NCBI GenBank assembly: GCA_024743255.1
Contig: JANSWY010000002.1
Span: 124,001-188,000, forward strand
Length of the DNA stretch: 64,000 nucleotides
Source: a bacterium
Lineage (GTDB): Bacteria > Bacteroidota > Bacteroidia > Cytophagales > Cyclobacteriaceae
Reading direction: 5' to 3'
Below are positions 36,365-44,943 of the stretch, piece after piece. Made by a program: the position numbers and the translations under genes. The notes beneath the pieces are model-generated. The model saw only the letters and a list, made by a program, of their open reading frames with translations. It did not search any database and had not been told where the DNA came from. The number at the start of each line of letters is the position of its first letter. Position 1 is the stretch's first letter.

Positions 36365-36751
36365 CTAGGTTGAATTTTTAATTATTGCAAATAACGGTTG
36401 AGTAAAAAAAGTATTAGCATTTTTGTTAAAGTGGTTATTAATCTTGGAGGAAAAATAGTTTCCAGCTGAAGAAATATGCTTTGAAGCAAGGCAAAAATGC
36501 ACTCTAGCAGGACAAAGATGCTCTCTAGCAAGGCAAGGATGCTTTCCAGCAAAGCAAACATGCTCTCCAGCAAGGCAAGAATGCTCTTTAGTAGGGCAGA
36601 GATGCTCTTTAGTAGGGCAGAGATGCTCTCCAGTAAGACAAAGATGCTCTTTAGCAGGGCAAAGGCGCTCTATAGCAGGGCAAAGATTCTCTCTAGCAAC
36701 ACATAGTTGCTCTCTAGCAAGATCATTTGCAATCAAATTTATATTCTTCAT
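36365..36751 (-). CDS. Cysteine/heptad-repeat protein encoded by a 21-bp minisatellite
   Basis: 128 residues. After M-K-N-I-N-L-I-A-N-D come about twelve seven-residue units with consensus L-C-P-A-K-E-H (Cys in nearly every unit; Ala/Thr, Glu and His well kept; Pro/Leu/Phe/Val and Lys/Gly/Arg variable), then a basic Asn-rich tail. Silent changes (TGC/TGT, CTT/CTC) occur at the conserved residues, which favours this frame as the selected one. Function is unknown; it may form a helical or metal-/thiol-linked rod (inference). It is divergent from the LuxR-type regulator, with about 50 bp between starts. Confidence 0.5.
   Translation of the reverse strand: MKNINLIANDLAREQLCVARENLCPAIERLCPAKEHLCLTGEHLCPTKEHLCPTKEHSCLAGEHVCFAGKHPCLAREHLCPARVHFCLASKHISSAGNYFSSKINNHFNKNANTFFTQPLFAIIKNST
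36455..36720. repeat. Tandem 21-bp repeat, about 12 imperfect copies
   Basis: Directly abutting 21-bp units, each built around ATGCTCT-[CT]-[TC]-AG-[CT]-A with a GCA spacing motif, run from about 36455 to 36720. Units differ by several substitutions but no length change, so all frames stay open. There are no spacers, so this is a minisatellite and not a CRISPR array. Confidence 0.85.
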
Positions 36752-36802
36752 TGTGTATTCCAGAAATTTGTTATTTTCATTCTGCTTGAATCAAAACAGT
36801 CT

Positions 36803-37852
36803 ATGCCGAATATATTGAGGAAATATATAAATCTGGGAACTGATAAAGTCGACTCATTTAACGATAAGATTAGAGTTAAAATCATCAATCTTGCAATTGC
36901 AGGCTTGCTACTGGCTATTCCTTTTATATTGACGATCAATCTGCTTGAAGAGGATTACACTGAGGTAATCATTCTTATTATAGCATCCCTGATAATCTTA
37001 GCCATATGGAACATTAATATTAGAGGTAAAGTCAATCTTGCAGCAATTTTACTTTCAATTTTAACAATCTCAATGACATGGCTGGTTGTTCTATATAGCG
37101 ATACCCAAATCAGAGCTCCGTTCTCCAACATAGTCTTTTCAATTGGTGCTTTTTATATTATATCTCATCAAATTTTAAGGCGTGTAATCCTCGTATTAGG
37201 GTTTACCTCTTTTATAATTTTAGATTACTATCAGCTTGAAAATCTCCCTTTTGATCAGAATGAATATTTCGTAATTATACTGATGGTGATTGGACTCTTT
37301 CTGACAATAAAGCTTTTTGAGGATGAAAACGTGCGGTACAGAAGGTTATTAGAGAACAAAAATGATCAAATCAAAAAGCAATCTGAACAGCTCTTAAAGA
37401 TGGAGAGAGAAAAGCACGAAACAGAGGTCCAACTAAAGCAGAAAGACCTGGAGAATGTAGTAGCAACACAAAGTCTTCAGCTGACAGTAAACAGTGAATT
37501 TTCACACCGACTAAAATCGATAATCGATGAAAAAAACCTTCGAAAAGAGGTTAATAAAGTCATACTTGAATTACAAGCTAACAGTGACTCACTAAAAAAA
37601 TTGAATCATCTTCAGCAGAGTTCGGATGAGGTGAATGCTGCATTTGCTAAAAGATTGGATTTATTGCATCCTGACCTTAGCAAGTCTGAAAGAGAGCTGT
37701 GCCTATTCCTTAAACTTGGCTTATCAACAAAGGAACTTGCAAATATCCGACACACAAATGAAAACACGATCAATGCATTCAAGTCCAGAATTCGTAAAAA
37801 AATTGGGCTAAATAGTAACAAAGACATTATCCCTTACCTTATCAAAATTTGA
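36803..37852 (+). CDS. Membrane-anchored LuxR-type transcriptional regulator
   Basis: 349 residues from ATG 36803; the longer frame starts inside the opposite-strand gene. About six membrane helices (about 25-185) are followed by a coiled coil (about 190-260) and a C-terminal LuxR helix-turn-helix: L-S-K-S-E-R-E-L-C-L-F-L-K-L-G-L-S-T-K-E-L-A then N-T-I-N-A-F-K-S-R-I-R-K-K-I. No receiver or kinase domain is present, so the signal is probably sensed in the membrane. It is divergent from the heptad-repeat gene, which is a natural target (inference). Confidence 0.82.
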   Translation: MPNILRKYINLGTDKVDSFNDKIRVKIINLAIAGLLLAIPFILTINLLEEDYTEVIILIIASLIILAIWNINIRGKVNLAAILLSILTISMTWLVVLYSDTQIRAPFSNIVFSIGAFYIISHQILRRVILVLGFTSFIILDYYQLENLPFDQNEYFVIILMVIGLFLTIKLFEDENVRYRRLLENKNDQIKKQSEQLLKMEREKHETEVQLKQKDLENVVATQSLQLTVNSEFSHRLKSIIDEKNLRKEVNKVILELQANSDSLKKLNHLQQSSDEVNAAFAKRLDLLHPDLSKSERELCLFLKLGLSTKELANIRHTNENTINAFKSRIRKKIGLNSNKDIIPYLIKI

Positions 37853-38059
37853 TTAACACCCTGATTATCTGATACTTAATATTATTTGTTAAGTTTTTTT
37901 CACTTTTAAAATTAAGTGAAACCTATACGCCTTTTTCATCTTTGCAATCGTGCAAGTCGCACAACTCATCTTTGAATTTTACTAATGTCTATGACAAGAA
38001 GAATGAAAAAAGGTGCCTTGGAAAATAGGACCCAGGGTAATCAAGCTAAGGAAAGAAAA

Positions 38060-41000
38060 ATGCTTTGGAAATTGGCCAGTTCAATTTTCCCAGTACTCAT
38101 TTTTATATCATTTTGTTCTTATGGCCAGGGAGGTCTTGACTGCAATAATGCATCAATTATAACTGCAGATGGCGTCTACTCGGCTGACTTTTCCAATCCA
38201 GGAAGTGAAGAGCAGTGGTATAGCTACACTTTTCCTGTAAGAGGAACGGTCAACGTAACTCCAACAGATTGTAACTCAAACCTCTTTGTTGACTGGAAAA
38301 GTGATTGTTCCAACTCAATTACATCGTACTTCACAGCGTGTGGATTGAATACGAGTTTACAAAAAGAGACTTTTACATATCTGGGAGAGGAAAACGAAAC
38401 GATTTACCTCCGAATGGATGAATCTCCTGATTTCGATGATCCCCCAATAGATTTTGCGGTTGCAACTGAAATTAGAGATGATATTGATACAACTCTGGAG
38501 ATCACATCAAGATCCTACACATTTGGTGGCCAGACTTATAGTTCAAACGATTACTATGAACTGGAACACACTTTTAGTGATTCGGAGGGACAGGACAGTA
38601 TAGTTTACTTAAAGCTAACGATTGATAATAGTTACGGAACTACTTACAACAATTCCGAACCGATCTTAGAAGATGGTTTAATCCAAGTTGATAATCTAAA
38701 TCTGGAAGCTAATTGGTTTAATTACACAGCTCCAATTGATGGTTTATTGGAGATATCAACTTGTGGGTACACTACGAAGAGTACTGAAATCGAGCTGTAT
38801 GACGATAACAGCTCAACAAATCCAATTAAGACTGCTGCGGTATCATTTCTCTGCGATGAACAAGCTGTACTTCAATACGAAGTACTGGCTGGTCAACAGT
38901 ATTGGATAAAATTTATTAATGAAAATGCTCAGGTAAATGAAATCTTAAATGCCAGTGTTCAAACAAAGGAAATTGTTGCCGGTCTATGGTATGGGAACCC
39001 AATTCAAATAACTGAAGGTACGCATACTATCAATCATAATACAACAGGTGGTGATGTCTATTACCAAGTAGATCTTACTCAAGATTTTGATTTAAATGGA
39101 TTGACCATATCAACTTGTGATGCTGCGACTGAAAACACTGAATTCTATGTATACCTGGATTTCGCAGGTACTGGGCAACTGGACAAATTTGGGGACGGTG
39201 ATGATGATGGAGTCTCTTGTGGCAGTGGATTAGAGTTGCTCACTGTTATAGATATAGAGTTTTCGGAACCAATCATTAGGTTTAAAGAACCAGCTAATTC
39301 ATCTTATAACTTTGAGCTCTCTAACCATAAGTTTTGCGATGAAGAGACTTATAACAATGTAACCGCAACTGACTACTACGAGTTTGATGGTCAAACACTT
39401 ACAGAATCTGGTACTTATTTCGGCAATTTCATGAACAAGGACAACTGTGATAGTTTGGCCACACTATTCTTAACTGTTAATTTATCCAACTCATGCGATG
39501 ACCCTTATATAATCACAACAGATGAAATATTTGATGTTGATAATACCCATCATCCCTTTTGGGCTAACTACACCAACAATACTGGAAATGAAGTTCTTGC
39601 AAGAATTAGCACAGAAGGACTAGCAGGTAATAATGACACTTATATTAACCTGTATGACGCATGTAATGAGTCAAGAGTAACCTTTGATGATGGAAATAAC
39701 AATGAGGCTGAGATATACTATACAGTGGGAATTGGAGAGAGTATATCCATGGAATTTGTGAATACTTACTATGCTGGTAATTTTCAAGCGGCATTCACTG
39801 TACTATCTGCTGTGGATGGGCAATCTTGTAATGCTCCAATTGTTGTAAACCAGACTACATACACGGTGGATAACAGTGAGAATTCAGCCTGGTATCAATA
39901 TACTTTTGAAGATGATGGAGACCTGACTATTAACTCCTGTCTATACTCACAATCGGCAGATGTTAAGATTGTGATATACAATGATTGCGGTAGTATTCCG
40001 GTTACGCTTTATGATGAAGATGTCTGTGAGACATATACATTTTCAGGAGAAATGGGAGAGACTATTTTAATTGAAATGTCGGATAATTTCACCACTGAAA
40101 CTTACCAATTTGACATCTCATTTGAATCATCAAATACATGTGAAATTCCATCAACAGTGCTAATTGAAACACTGGATTCATTATATACCATGTCAGACAC
40201 AGAAGAATGGTATGAATTTACTGCGGATAGTCAATCCACATATATATTTAGAACAGTCATTTCTTCTGGAATTGATACAGAATTAGAACTCTACTATTCT
40301 TGTGACAGCTTGTTGCTTCAAAATAATGATTGGATTGATACAACGGAGATTTCCAATTTCAGTGAATACAAGAATTTCATTGATTATAAAAGTTCTGAAG
40401 TTTCTTATGAATTGGGAGAAGATCAAACTGTGTTTCTAAAGGTTTCTGTCCCAGACAATTTTGATAAAATCAGAGTTCTTGCATCTCAAGACAGTATTGG
40501 AAGCTCTCTGGATAACGCAATAATTGCGAACCAGGGTTATGGAAACTATGCCGACCTAACCACAGGACCAAAGTGGTTTGAATTTACTCCTTCAGAAGAT
40601 CGTGATTATTACATACATAATTGTGGGTTTATTGATTCTCGGATTGACACAAAATTGTGTGTATTCTATGACAGAGACTCGATTATATCTTGTGTTGATG
40701 ATGTTGTTAATACTCCATTTGGAGCTACCAATTCAAGTCTGCAAAACTTTATTGAAATAGAAAATGCCGAAAAGGATCATACCTATTACATGCTTTGGGA
40801 AGGGGTGAATTTTTCTGATGCCAGAAGTGTAGAGTTTGCGATCCACGATGATGAAACGATATTGGAATCATATCCGGGAGAATCTAACCAGGCTACCAAT
40901 TGTCAGGAAGCCACTGTTGTCCTTGATACAGGAGTATATGAAGTAAATTATTTAGAAATGCTTTCACCAGTTGCTGGTAATTTAAATAATCGTTGGTTCA

Positions 41001-42724
41001 AGTATGTTTCACCCCGAACTGAAACAATTTCAATACAAGACATGCACTTTGATATTGAAGGAGATGATTATACTCTTTTCAAGGTATATGATAATTGTTC
41101 TGATTTAAATGATCTAGGAACCGGTGAACAAGGAGATAGTGTGGTACTCAATATGGTGATGGGTGACTCCATTTTTATTGAATGGGAGATGGAAGATATG
41201 TTTTCCCATAGAAATCAGTTTGAAATAAAAAAGGTTGGCAACTTTAGTGTTATCGATAATACCTGGACAGGGGCGGTAAGTAGTAATTGGTTTGATGCTA
41301 GTAACTGGTCAGAGGGAGAAGTTCCCGCAATATCAGATAACGTTAGTATTCCCAACACAAGTAATCAACCTGAAATCAATGGTGATGCCGCGATAAATGA
41401 TGTGACGATTGATGAGGGCGCTGTGTTGACTATTCAGTCGGGTGCGGCACTTAATATCCAGGGAGCAGTTTATGGTGATGGTAGTGCAATAGTAAAGCGA
41501 AATACGGTTGGTAACGCTGGCTACAGTATCATTGGGTCTCCAATCCAAAATGCTCAAATTGATGATCTGCAAGCTGATTATTTCTATGCGTTCGATGGAA
41601 CAAATTATGTAGTACCTACAGGAGCATTAAATGTCGGAGAAGGATATTTTGCTGCATTCAACCAAGAGAGCCCATTTATCTCTTTCCAAGGTAAGTTAAA
41701 TAGTGGTGCTGTTGAAAAGAGTTTTAACGAAACAGGAATTTTTCAACTGGTTTCAAATCCATATGCTGCAGCAATTAGCTGGACAGAGTTTCTTGCCGAC
41801 AATCCTGATGTATTTGATGGGAATATTTATCTGTGGGATGATGGTGGTTTTAATAATGCTGAAACCCGAGGGGGAGGATATGTTACGGTCAACACCATGG
41901 GAGTCACTGGGGCCTTAAATGGGACTAAGGGGGCTGGTCAATGGACTGGAAACATAGGATCCATGCAAGGTTTTTATATATACATCGATAATATTGGTGA
42001 AATCAAATTCAATCCAACTCAACAAGTCTCTGATGTTGCCGCAAACAGTGATGGCGCATATTACCGAAGATCGTATGAAAATAAGACCATCAGTTTAGCG
42101 ATTTCGAACGCAACCTCCAGAGATGAATTGATTATCGGTTTTGATGAATCAGCCACTTTACAATTGGATAGAGGAATGGATGCCAGGAAACTCCGCAACA
42201 ATTTGGTTTCATTTTTCTCTATCTCAGAAGATGAAGAACTGGCCATTCAGGCTTTGCCTCTGGATTTCAATGAGACAATTATTCCATTGGGAGTAGCAGT
42301 AAATGATCCAGGTCAATATGTGGTGTCTATTTCTAATTTTCAAGGTATCAATGATGACATAGGTCTAAAATTGATTGACAATTATCTGAACACCGAATAT
42401 GATCTGAGGGAAAATCCGGTTGCAATTGAACTAACTGAAAAAGAATATTCAAATCGATTTGAATTGAGAGTAGCTCCGGTTACTGTATCGGAAAGTGATT
42501 TAATGAGTTTATCGGTAGTTCCATCTTTTGAATCCATCCAAATCAATTATCAATCAGCAAAAGCGGAAGAAGTACTAATTACTACTGTGGATGGTAGAAC
42601 CATATTTAACGACGTAATTGACTTCCGATCAGGCAATACAGTGATACATCGCTCATTCAAGCTGAAGACAATTTATCTGGTAAAGGTCAACGACCAATTT
42701 ATTAAGTTTTTAATTTCAAAATAG
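38060..42724 (+). CDS. Giant secreted protein with repeated PPC-like domains and T9SS sorting domain
   Basis: 1554 residues from ATG 38060, where the signal peptide starts (MLWKLASS to S-Y-G-Q); ATG 37985 would add a charged 25-residue extension. Roughly eight beta-sandwich units with W-[YF]-x-[YF]-T and a later L-x-[LV]-Y-[DY]-x-C resemble pre-peptidase C-terminal (PPC) domains. A G-A-V-L-T-I-Q-S-G-A beta-helix segment and a region shared with the protein at 23119 follow (S-N-P-Y, I-Y-L-W-D-D, S-M-Q-G-F-Y). The C-terminus is a T9SS type A-like sorting domain (T-V-D-G-R-T-I-F). A PID-CTERM gene begins 6 bp after the stop. Probable surface adhesin-like protein; no catalytic domain seen. Confidence 0.82.
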   Translation: MLWKLASSIFPVLIFISFCSYGQGGLDCNNASIITADGVYSADFSNPGSEEQWYSYTFPVRGTVNVTPTDCNSNLFVDWKSDCSNSITSYFTACGLNTSLQKETFTYLGEENETIYLRMDESPDFDDPPIDFAVATEIRDDIDTTLEITSRSYTFGGQTYSSNDYYELEHTFSDSEGQDSIVYLKLTIDNSYGTTYNNSEPILEDGLIQVDNLNLEANWFNYTAPIDGLLEISTCGYTTKSTEIELYDDNSSTNPIKTAAVSFLCDEQAVLQYEVLAGQQYWIKFINENAQVNEILNASVQTKEIVAGLWYGNPIQITEGTHTINHNTTGGDVYYQVDLTQDFDLNGLTISTCDAATENTEFYVYLDFAGTGQLDKFGDGDDDGVSCGSGLELLTVIDIEFSEPIIRFKEPANSSYNFELSNHKFCDEETYNNVTATDYYEFDGQTLTESGTYFGNFMNKDNCDSLATLFLTVNLSNSCDDPYIITTDEIFDVDNTHHPFWANYTNNTGNEVLARISTEGLAGNNDTYINLYDACNESRVTFDDGNNNEAEIYYTVGIGESISMEFVNTYYAGNFQAAFTVLSAVDGQSCNAPIVVNQTTYTVDNSENSAWYQYTFEDDGDLTINSCLYSQSADVKIVIYNDCGSIPVTLYDEDVCETYTFSGEMGETILIEMSDNFTTETYQFDISFESSNTCEIPSTVLIETLDSLYTMSDTEEWYEFTADSQSTYIFRTVISSGIDTELELYYSCDSLLLQNNDWIDTTEISNFSEYKNFIDYKSSEVSYELGEDQTVFLKVSVPDNFDKIRVLASQDSIGSSLDNAIIANQGYGNYADLTTGPKWFEFTPSEDRDYYIHNCGFIDSRIDTKLCVFYDRDSIISCVDDVVNTPFGATNSSLQNFIEIENAEKDHTYYMLWEGVNFSDARSVEFAIHDDETILESYPGESNQATNCQEATVVLDTGVYEVNYLEMLSPVAGNLNNRWFKYVSPRTETISIQDMHFDIEGDDYTLFKVYDNCSDLNDLGTGEQGDSVVLNMVMGDSIFIEWEMEDMFSHRNQFEIKKVGNFSVIDNTWTGAVSSNWFDASNWSEGEVPAISDNVSIPNTSNQPEINGDAAINDVTIDEGAVLTIQSGAALNIQGAVYGDGSAIVKRNTVGNAGYSIIGSPIQNAQIDDLQADYFYAFDGTNYVVPTGALNVGEGYFAAFNQESPFISFQGKLNSGAVEKSFNETGIFQLVSNPYAAAISWTEFLADNPDVFDGNIYLWDDGGFNNAETRGGGYVTVNTMGVTGALNGTKGAGQWTGNIGSMQGFYIYIDNIGEIKFNPTQQVSDVAANSDGAYYRRSYENKTISLAISNATSRDELIIGFDESATLQLDRGMDARKLRNNLVSFFSISEDEELAIQALPLDFNETIIPLGVAVNDPGQYVVSISNFQGINDDIGLKLIDNYLNTEYDLRENPVAIELTEKEYSNRFELRVAPVTVSESDLMSLSVVPSFESIQINYQSAKAEEVLITTVDGRTIFNDVIDFRSGNTVIHRSFKLKTIYLVKVNDQFIKFLISK

Positions 42725-42730
42725 GACAAG

Positions 42731-42889
42731 ATGAAGAGGTATTATATAACAATTGCATTATTACTTATTTGTATAGTTTCATACGGTCAATCAGGTCCAC
42801 CCGCTACACCTATTGACGGTGGACTTGGAATATTGCTAGCAGCAGGTGCTACATATGGATTAAAAAAACTGAGGGATAGCAGAAAGTAA
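42731..42889 (+). CDS. PID-CTERM small sorting-domain protein (52 aa)
   Basis: 52 residues: signal peptide ending V-S-Y-G-Q, then G-P-P-A-T-P-I-D-G-G-L-G, a short hydrophobic helix and a basic tail (G-L-K-K-L-R-D-S-R-K). It shares the G-P-P-A-T-P-I-D-G-G-L block, the A-A-G turn and the tail with the 58-residue protein at 25498. It starts 6 bp after the giant T9SS protein gene and is followed by a terminator, so it belongs to the same transcript. Confidence 0.75.
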   Translation: MKRYYITIALLLICIVSYGQSGPPATPIDGGLGILLAAGATYGLKKLRDSRK

Positions 42890-42922
42890 TAAAGCCTTAG
42901 AGCTTACGAATTAGGAATAATT

Positions 42923-42980
42923 GCCATTCAATCTACCGCTAAAGGATTCCAGAGTACTAGCGAAGATTGAATGGCTTTTT
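42923..42980 (+). terminator. Rho-independent terminator
   Basis: Outer arms GCCATTCAATCT (42923-42934) and AGATTGAATGGC (42964-42975) are a perfect 12-bp stem. An inner CGCTA/TAGCG pair continues it, and TTTTT follows. It closes the T9SS/PID-CTERM operon. Confidence 0.85.
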
Positions 42981-43026
42981 GTTGTGGAAGATTCTACCAT
43001 GACAACCTGAAGTCTATTAATTTTGG

Positions 43027-44130
43027 ATGCATATGGATACATTCAACACCAACTCAATTTTCAAGGACCTTAAAGTGCTGGAGCTGTCCAGTGTGCTGGC
43101 CGGGCCGGCGGTGGGCATGTTTTTCGCCGAACTGGGTGCAAAAGTCATCAAAGTGGAAAACAGCAAAACCGGAGGAGATGTGACCCGCAGTTGGAAAATG
43201 AATGGAGAAAATCCCGATTCAAATACTTCTGCTTACTATCATTCCGTGAATTGGAATAAAGAAGTCCACCAGGTAAACCTGGGTGATGAGCAGGTGAGAG
43301 GGAAGGTGTATGATTGGGTAAAATCATTTGACATTGTCCTGACCAATTTCAAGCATGGTTCTGCAGAAAAGCTCGGGATGGATTATGCTACGCTTAAAGA
43401 AATCAACCCAGCTATCATCTATGGCTCCATTTCAGCTTATGGTAAGATGGATCCCCGGCCTGGATTTGATGTTTCGATGCAGGCGGAGACCGGTTGGGTT
43501 TATATGAATGGGGATGAAAACAGTCCTCCGGCCAAACTGCCCGTTGCGTTGATTGATATCCTTGCGGCACACCAGCTCAAAGAAGGCCTGTTGATTGCGT
43601 TAATGAAGCGAATGCAATCCGGAGGGAAACGCGGGAGTGAAGTTCATGTTTCACTTTACAACGCCAGCATTGCATCCCTGGCGAATCAGGCTTCCAATTG
43701 GCTCAACCTTGGTTTTGTCCCTCAAAGGATAGGCAGTAAACATCCTAATATCGCGCCATACGGTGATATTTTGACCACCAAAGATGGCTTACAAGTGATG
43801 CTCACTACAGGCACTCAAAAACAATTTGAATCGCTATGCCATGCATTGGAGCTTAAAGATTTAGCAGATAACCCTAAGTTCAAAACCAATGCTCAACGCC
43901 TTGAAAACAGGACTGAATTGGTCAATGCACTACAGCATCAGGTTTCAGAAAGAAGTTTAGACGAAATAACAAGCAAAAATCCCGATGTAAAAGCCTCCAT
44001 GCTTCCTATCCAAAACCTGGAGCAGGTATTTGAAAACCCGAAAGCACAGCAAATGGTCCTAAATCAAACAGAGCCTGATGGATCTGAAAGCAAGCGGGTG
44101 AGGACGGTGGCTTTTGAAATTGAGGGTTGA
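43027..44130 (+). CDS. CaiB/BaiF-type (family III) CoA-transferase
   Basis: 367 residues. Typical family features: L-K-V-L-E-L-S-S-V-L-A-G-P near the start, then G-A-K-V-I-K-V-E, the K-x-G-x-x-x-L-G pattern (H-G-S-A-E-K-L-G) and the catalytic Asp177 in A-L-I-D-I-L-A-A-H-Q. It would move CoA between carboxylic acids; the substrate is unknown and no dedicated pathway gene is adjacent. The C-terminus is slightly short for the family. Its base composition is visibly more GC-rich than its neighbours (for example around 43090-43130), suggesting acquisition by transfer. Confidence 0.88.
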   Translation: MHMDTFNTNSIFKDLKVLELSSVLAGPAVGMFFAELGAKVIKVENSKTGGDVTRSWKMNGENPDSNTSAYYHSVNWNKEVHQVNLGDEQVRGKVYDWVKSFDIVLTNFKHGSAEKLGMDYATLKEINPAIIYGSISAYGKMDPRPGFDVSMQAETGWVYMNGDENSPPAKLPVALIDILAAHQLKEGLLIALMKRMQSGGKRGSEVHVSLYNASIASLANQASNWLNLGFVPQRIGSKHPNIAPYGDILTTKDGLQVMLTTGTQKQFESLCHALELKDLADNPKFKTNAQRLENRTELVNALQHQVSERSLDEITSKNPDVKASMLPIQNLEQVFENPKAQQMVLNQTEPDGSESKRVRTVAFEIEG

Positions 44131-44177
44131 TCAAAAGCTTTTTGGGTTATCTAAGCCTGAGATTATTTTTCTTTAGA

Positions 44178-44693
44178 CTACTTCTGGTATTCTATATTAA
44201 GAATTTCCCATTCAAAATCACCCAGTTTGGTGTTAACGATGGCTACATCTCCAACTGCTTTACCTAGAAGGGCTTTGGCAATTGGGGAGTCCATGGAGAT
44301 ATAGTCTTTGTTACTTTTTAGTTCTTCGTAACCTACAATGCGAAGACGTCTTTGAAGCCCTTTCTTTGCGTTTTTAATTTCTATCCAAGCACCAAAATTC
44401 ACTTTTCCTTCCTGGTTGGGGTGGTAGTTGATTACTTTGAAGTTGTCGATACATTTACGCAAATAGCGAAGACGGCTATCAATTTCTCTAAGACGCTTCT
44501 TGTTGTAATGGTAGTCTGCATTTTCAGAGCGATCTCCCAAACTTGCAGCCCATGCCACCTTAGCGGTAGTGTCTGGACGTTCAACTTTCCACAAGTGATC
44601 ATGCTCTTCCCGTAATTTTTCTAAGCCTTCGGCAGTAATCATTTGTGACCGATTGAGTTTTGGAAGAGTTGATTCCGGGATTTTACGCCTCAT
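44178..44693 (-). CDS. greB: Transcription elongation factor GreB
   Basis: 171 residues from ATG 44693; the longer frame needs a TTG. The N-terminal coiled coil contains L-G-D-R-S-E-N-A-D-Y-H-Y-N-K-K-R-L-R-E-I-D, with the tip acidic residues used to stimulate RNA polymerase transcript cleavage. The C-terminal FKBP-like domain ends with S-P-I-A-K-A-L-L-G-K-A-V-G-D and the final beta strand. The Y-H-Y-N-K-K-R-L-R form is GreB-like rather than GreA-like. It is convergent with the CoA-transferase gene. Confidence 0.9.
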   Translation of the reverse strand: MRRKIPESTLPKLNRSQMITAEGLEKLREEHDHLWKVERPDTTAKVAWAASLGDRSENADYHYNKKRLREIDSRLRYLRKCIDNFKVINYHPNQEGKVNFGAWIEIKNAKKGLQRRLRIVGYEELKSNKDYISMDSPIAKALLGKAVGDVAIVNTKLGDFEWEILNIEYQK

Positions 44694-44746
44694 ATTAAAT
44701 GCTTGTATTGATAAGTTTTGCAAGATAGTAAGAACTTGTTTTATAT

Positions 44747-44773
44747 GGGATGGTTGGGGTGGTGGGGGTTGGG
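44747..44773 (+). other. G-quadruplex-type motif upstream of greB
   Basis: Four G runs, GGG (44747), GGGG (44756), GGGGG (44764) and GGG (44771), with loops of 6, 4 and 2 bases fit the canonical G4 pattern. A second G-rich stretch with three runs lies at 44846-44866. Both are on the strand opposite to greB transcription, in the 250-bp spacer before its start, and stand out in AT-rich DNA. Confidence 0.5.
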
Positions 44774-44943
44774 AGATGCCTGGATGAAAAGTGCTACGAA
44801 TCAGGTATGATTATTTGTCGAAACTAGGAGACGCATCGGTTGGTTGGGAGGATTTTGGGGATGGGGAGTAGATGGAAAGGTTAAAGAAAATTGGATTGGT
44901 ACGCAAGGGACTATCATTTATTGGCTAACTGCAAGCTGTTTGT

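Noticed and set aside
36497-36706. Plus-strand frame of M-L-S-S-K-A-R heptads and a minus-strand frame of L-L-E-S-I-F-A heptads
   Set aside because: Both are other readings of the 21-bp repeat. The minus-strand L-C-P-A-K-E-H frame is longer, has an ATG outside the repeat and carries silent changes at its conserved codons.
36455-36720. CRISPR array
   Set aside because: Units are directly adjacent, 21 bp, with no unique spacers and no cas genes.
42971-43183. 70-codon plus-strand frame at the start of the CoA-transferase
   Set aside because: Shadow of the CoA-transferase; Cys/Trp-rich translation without family match.
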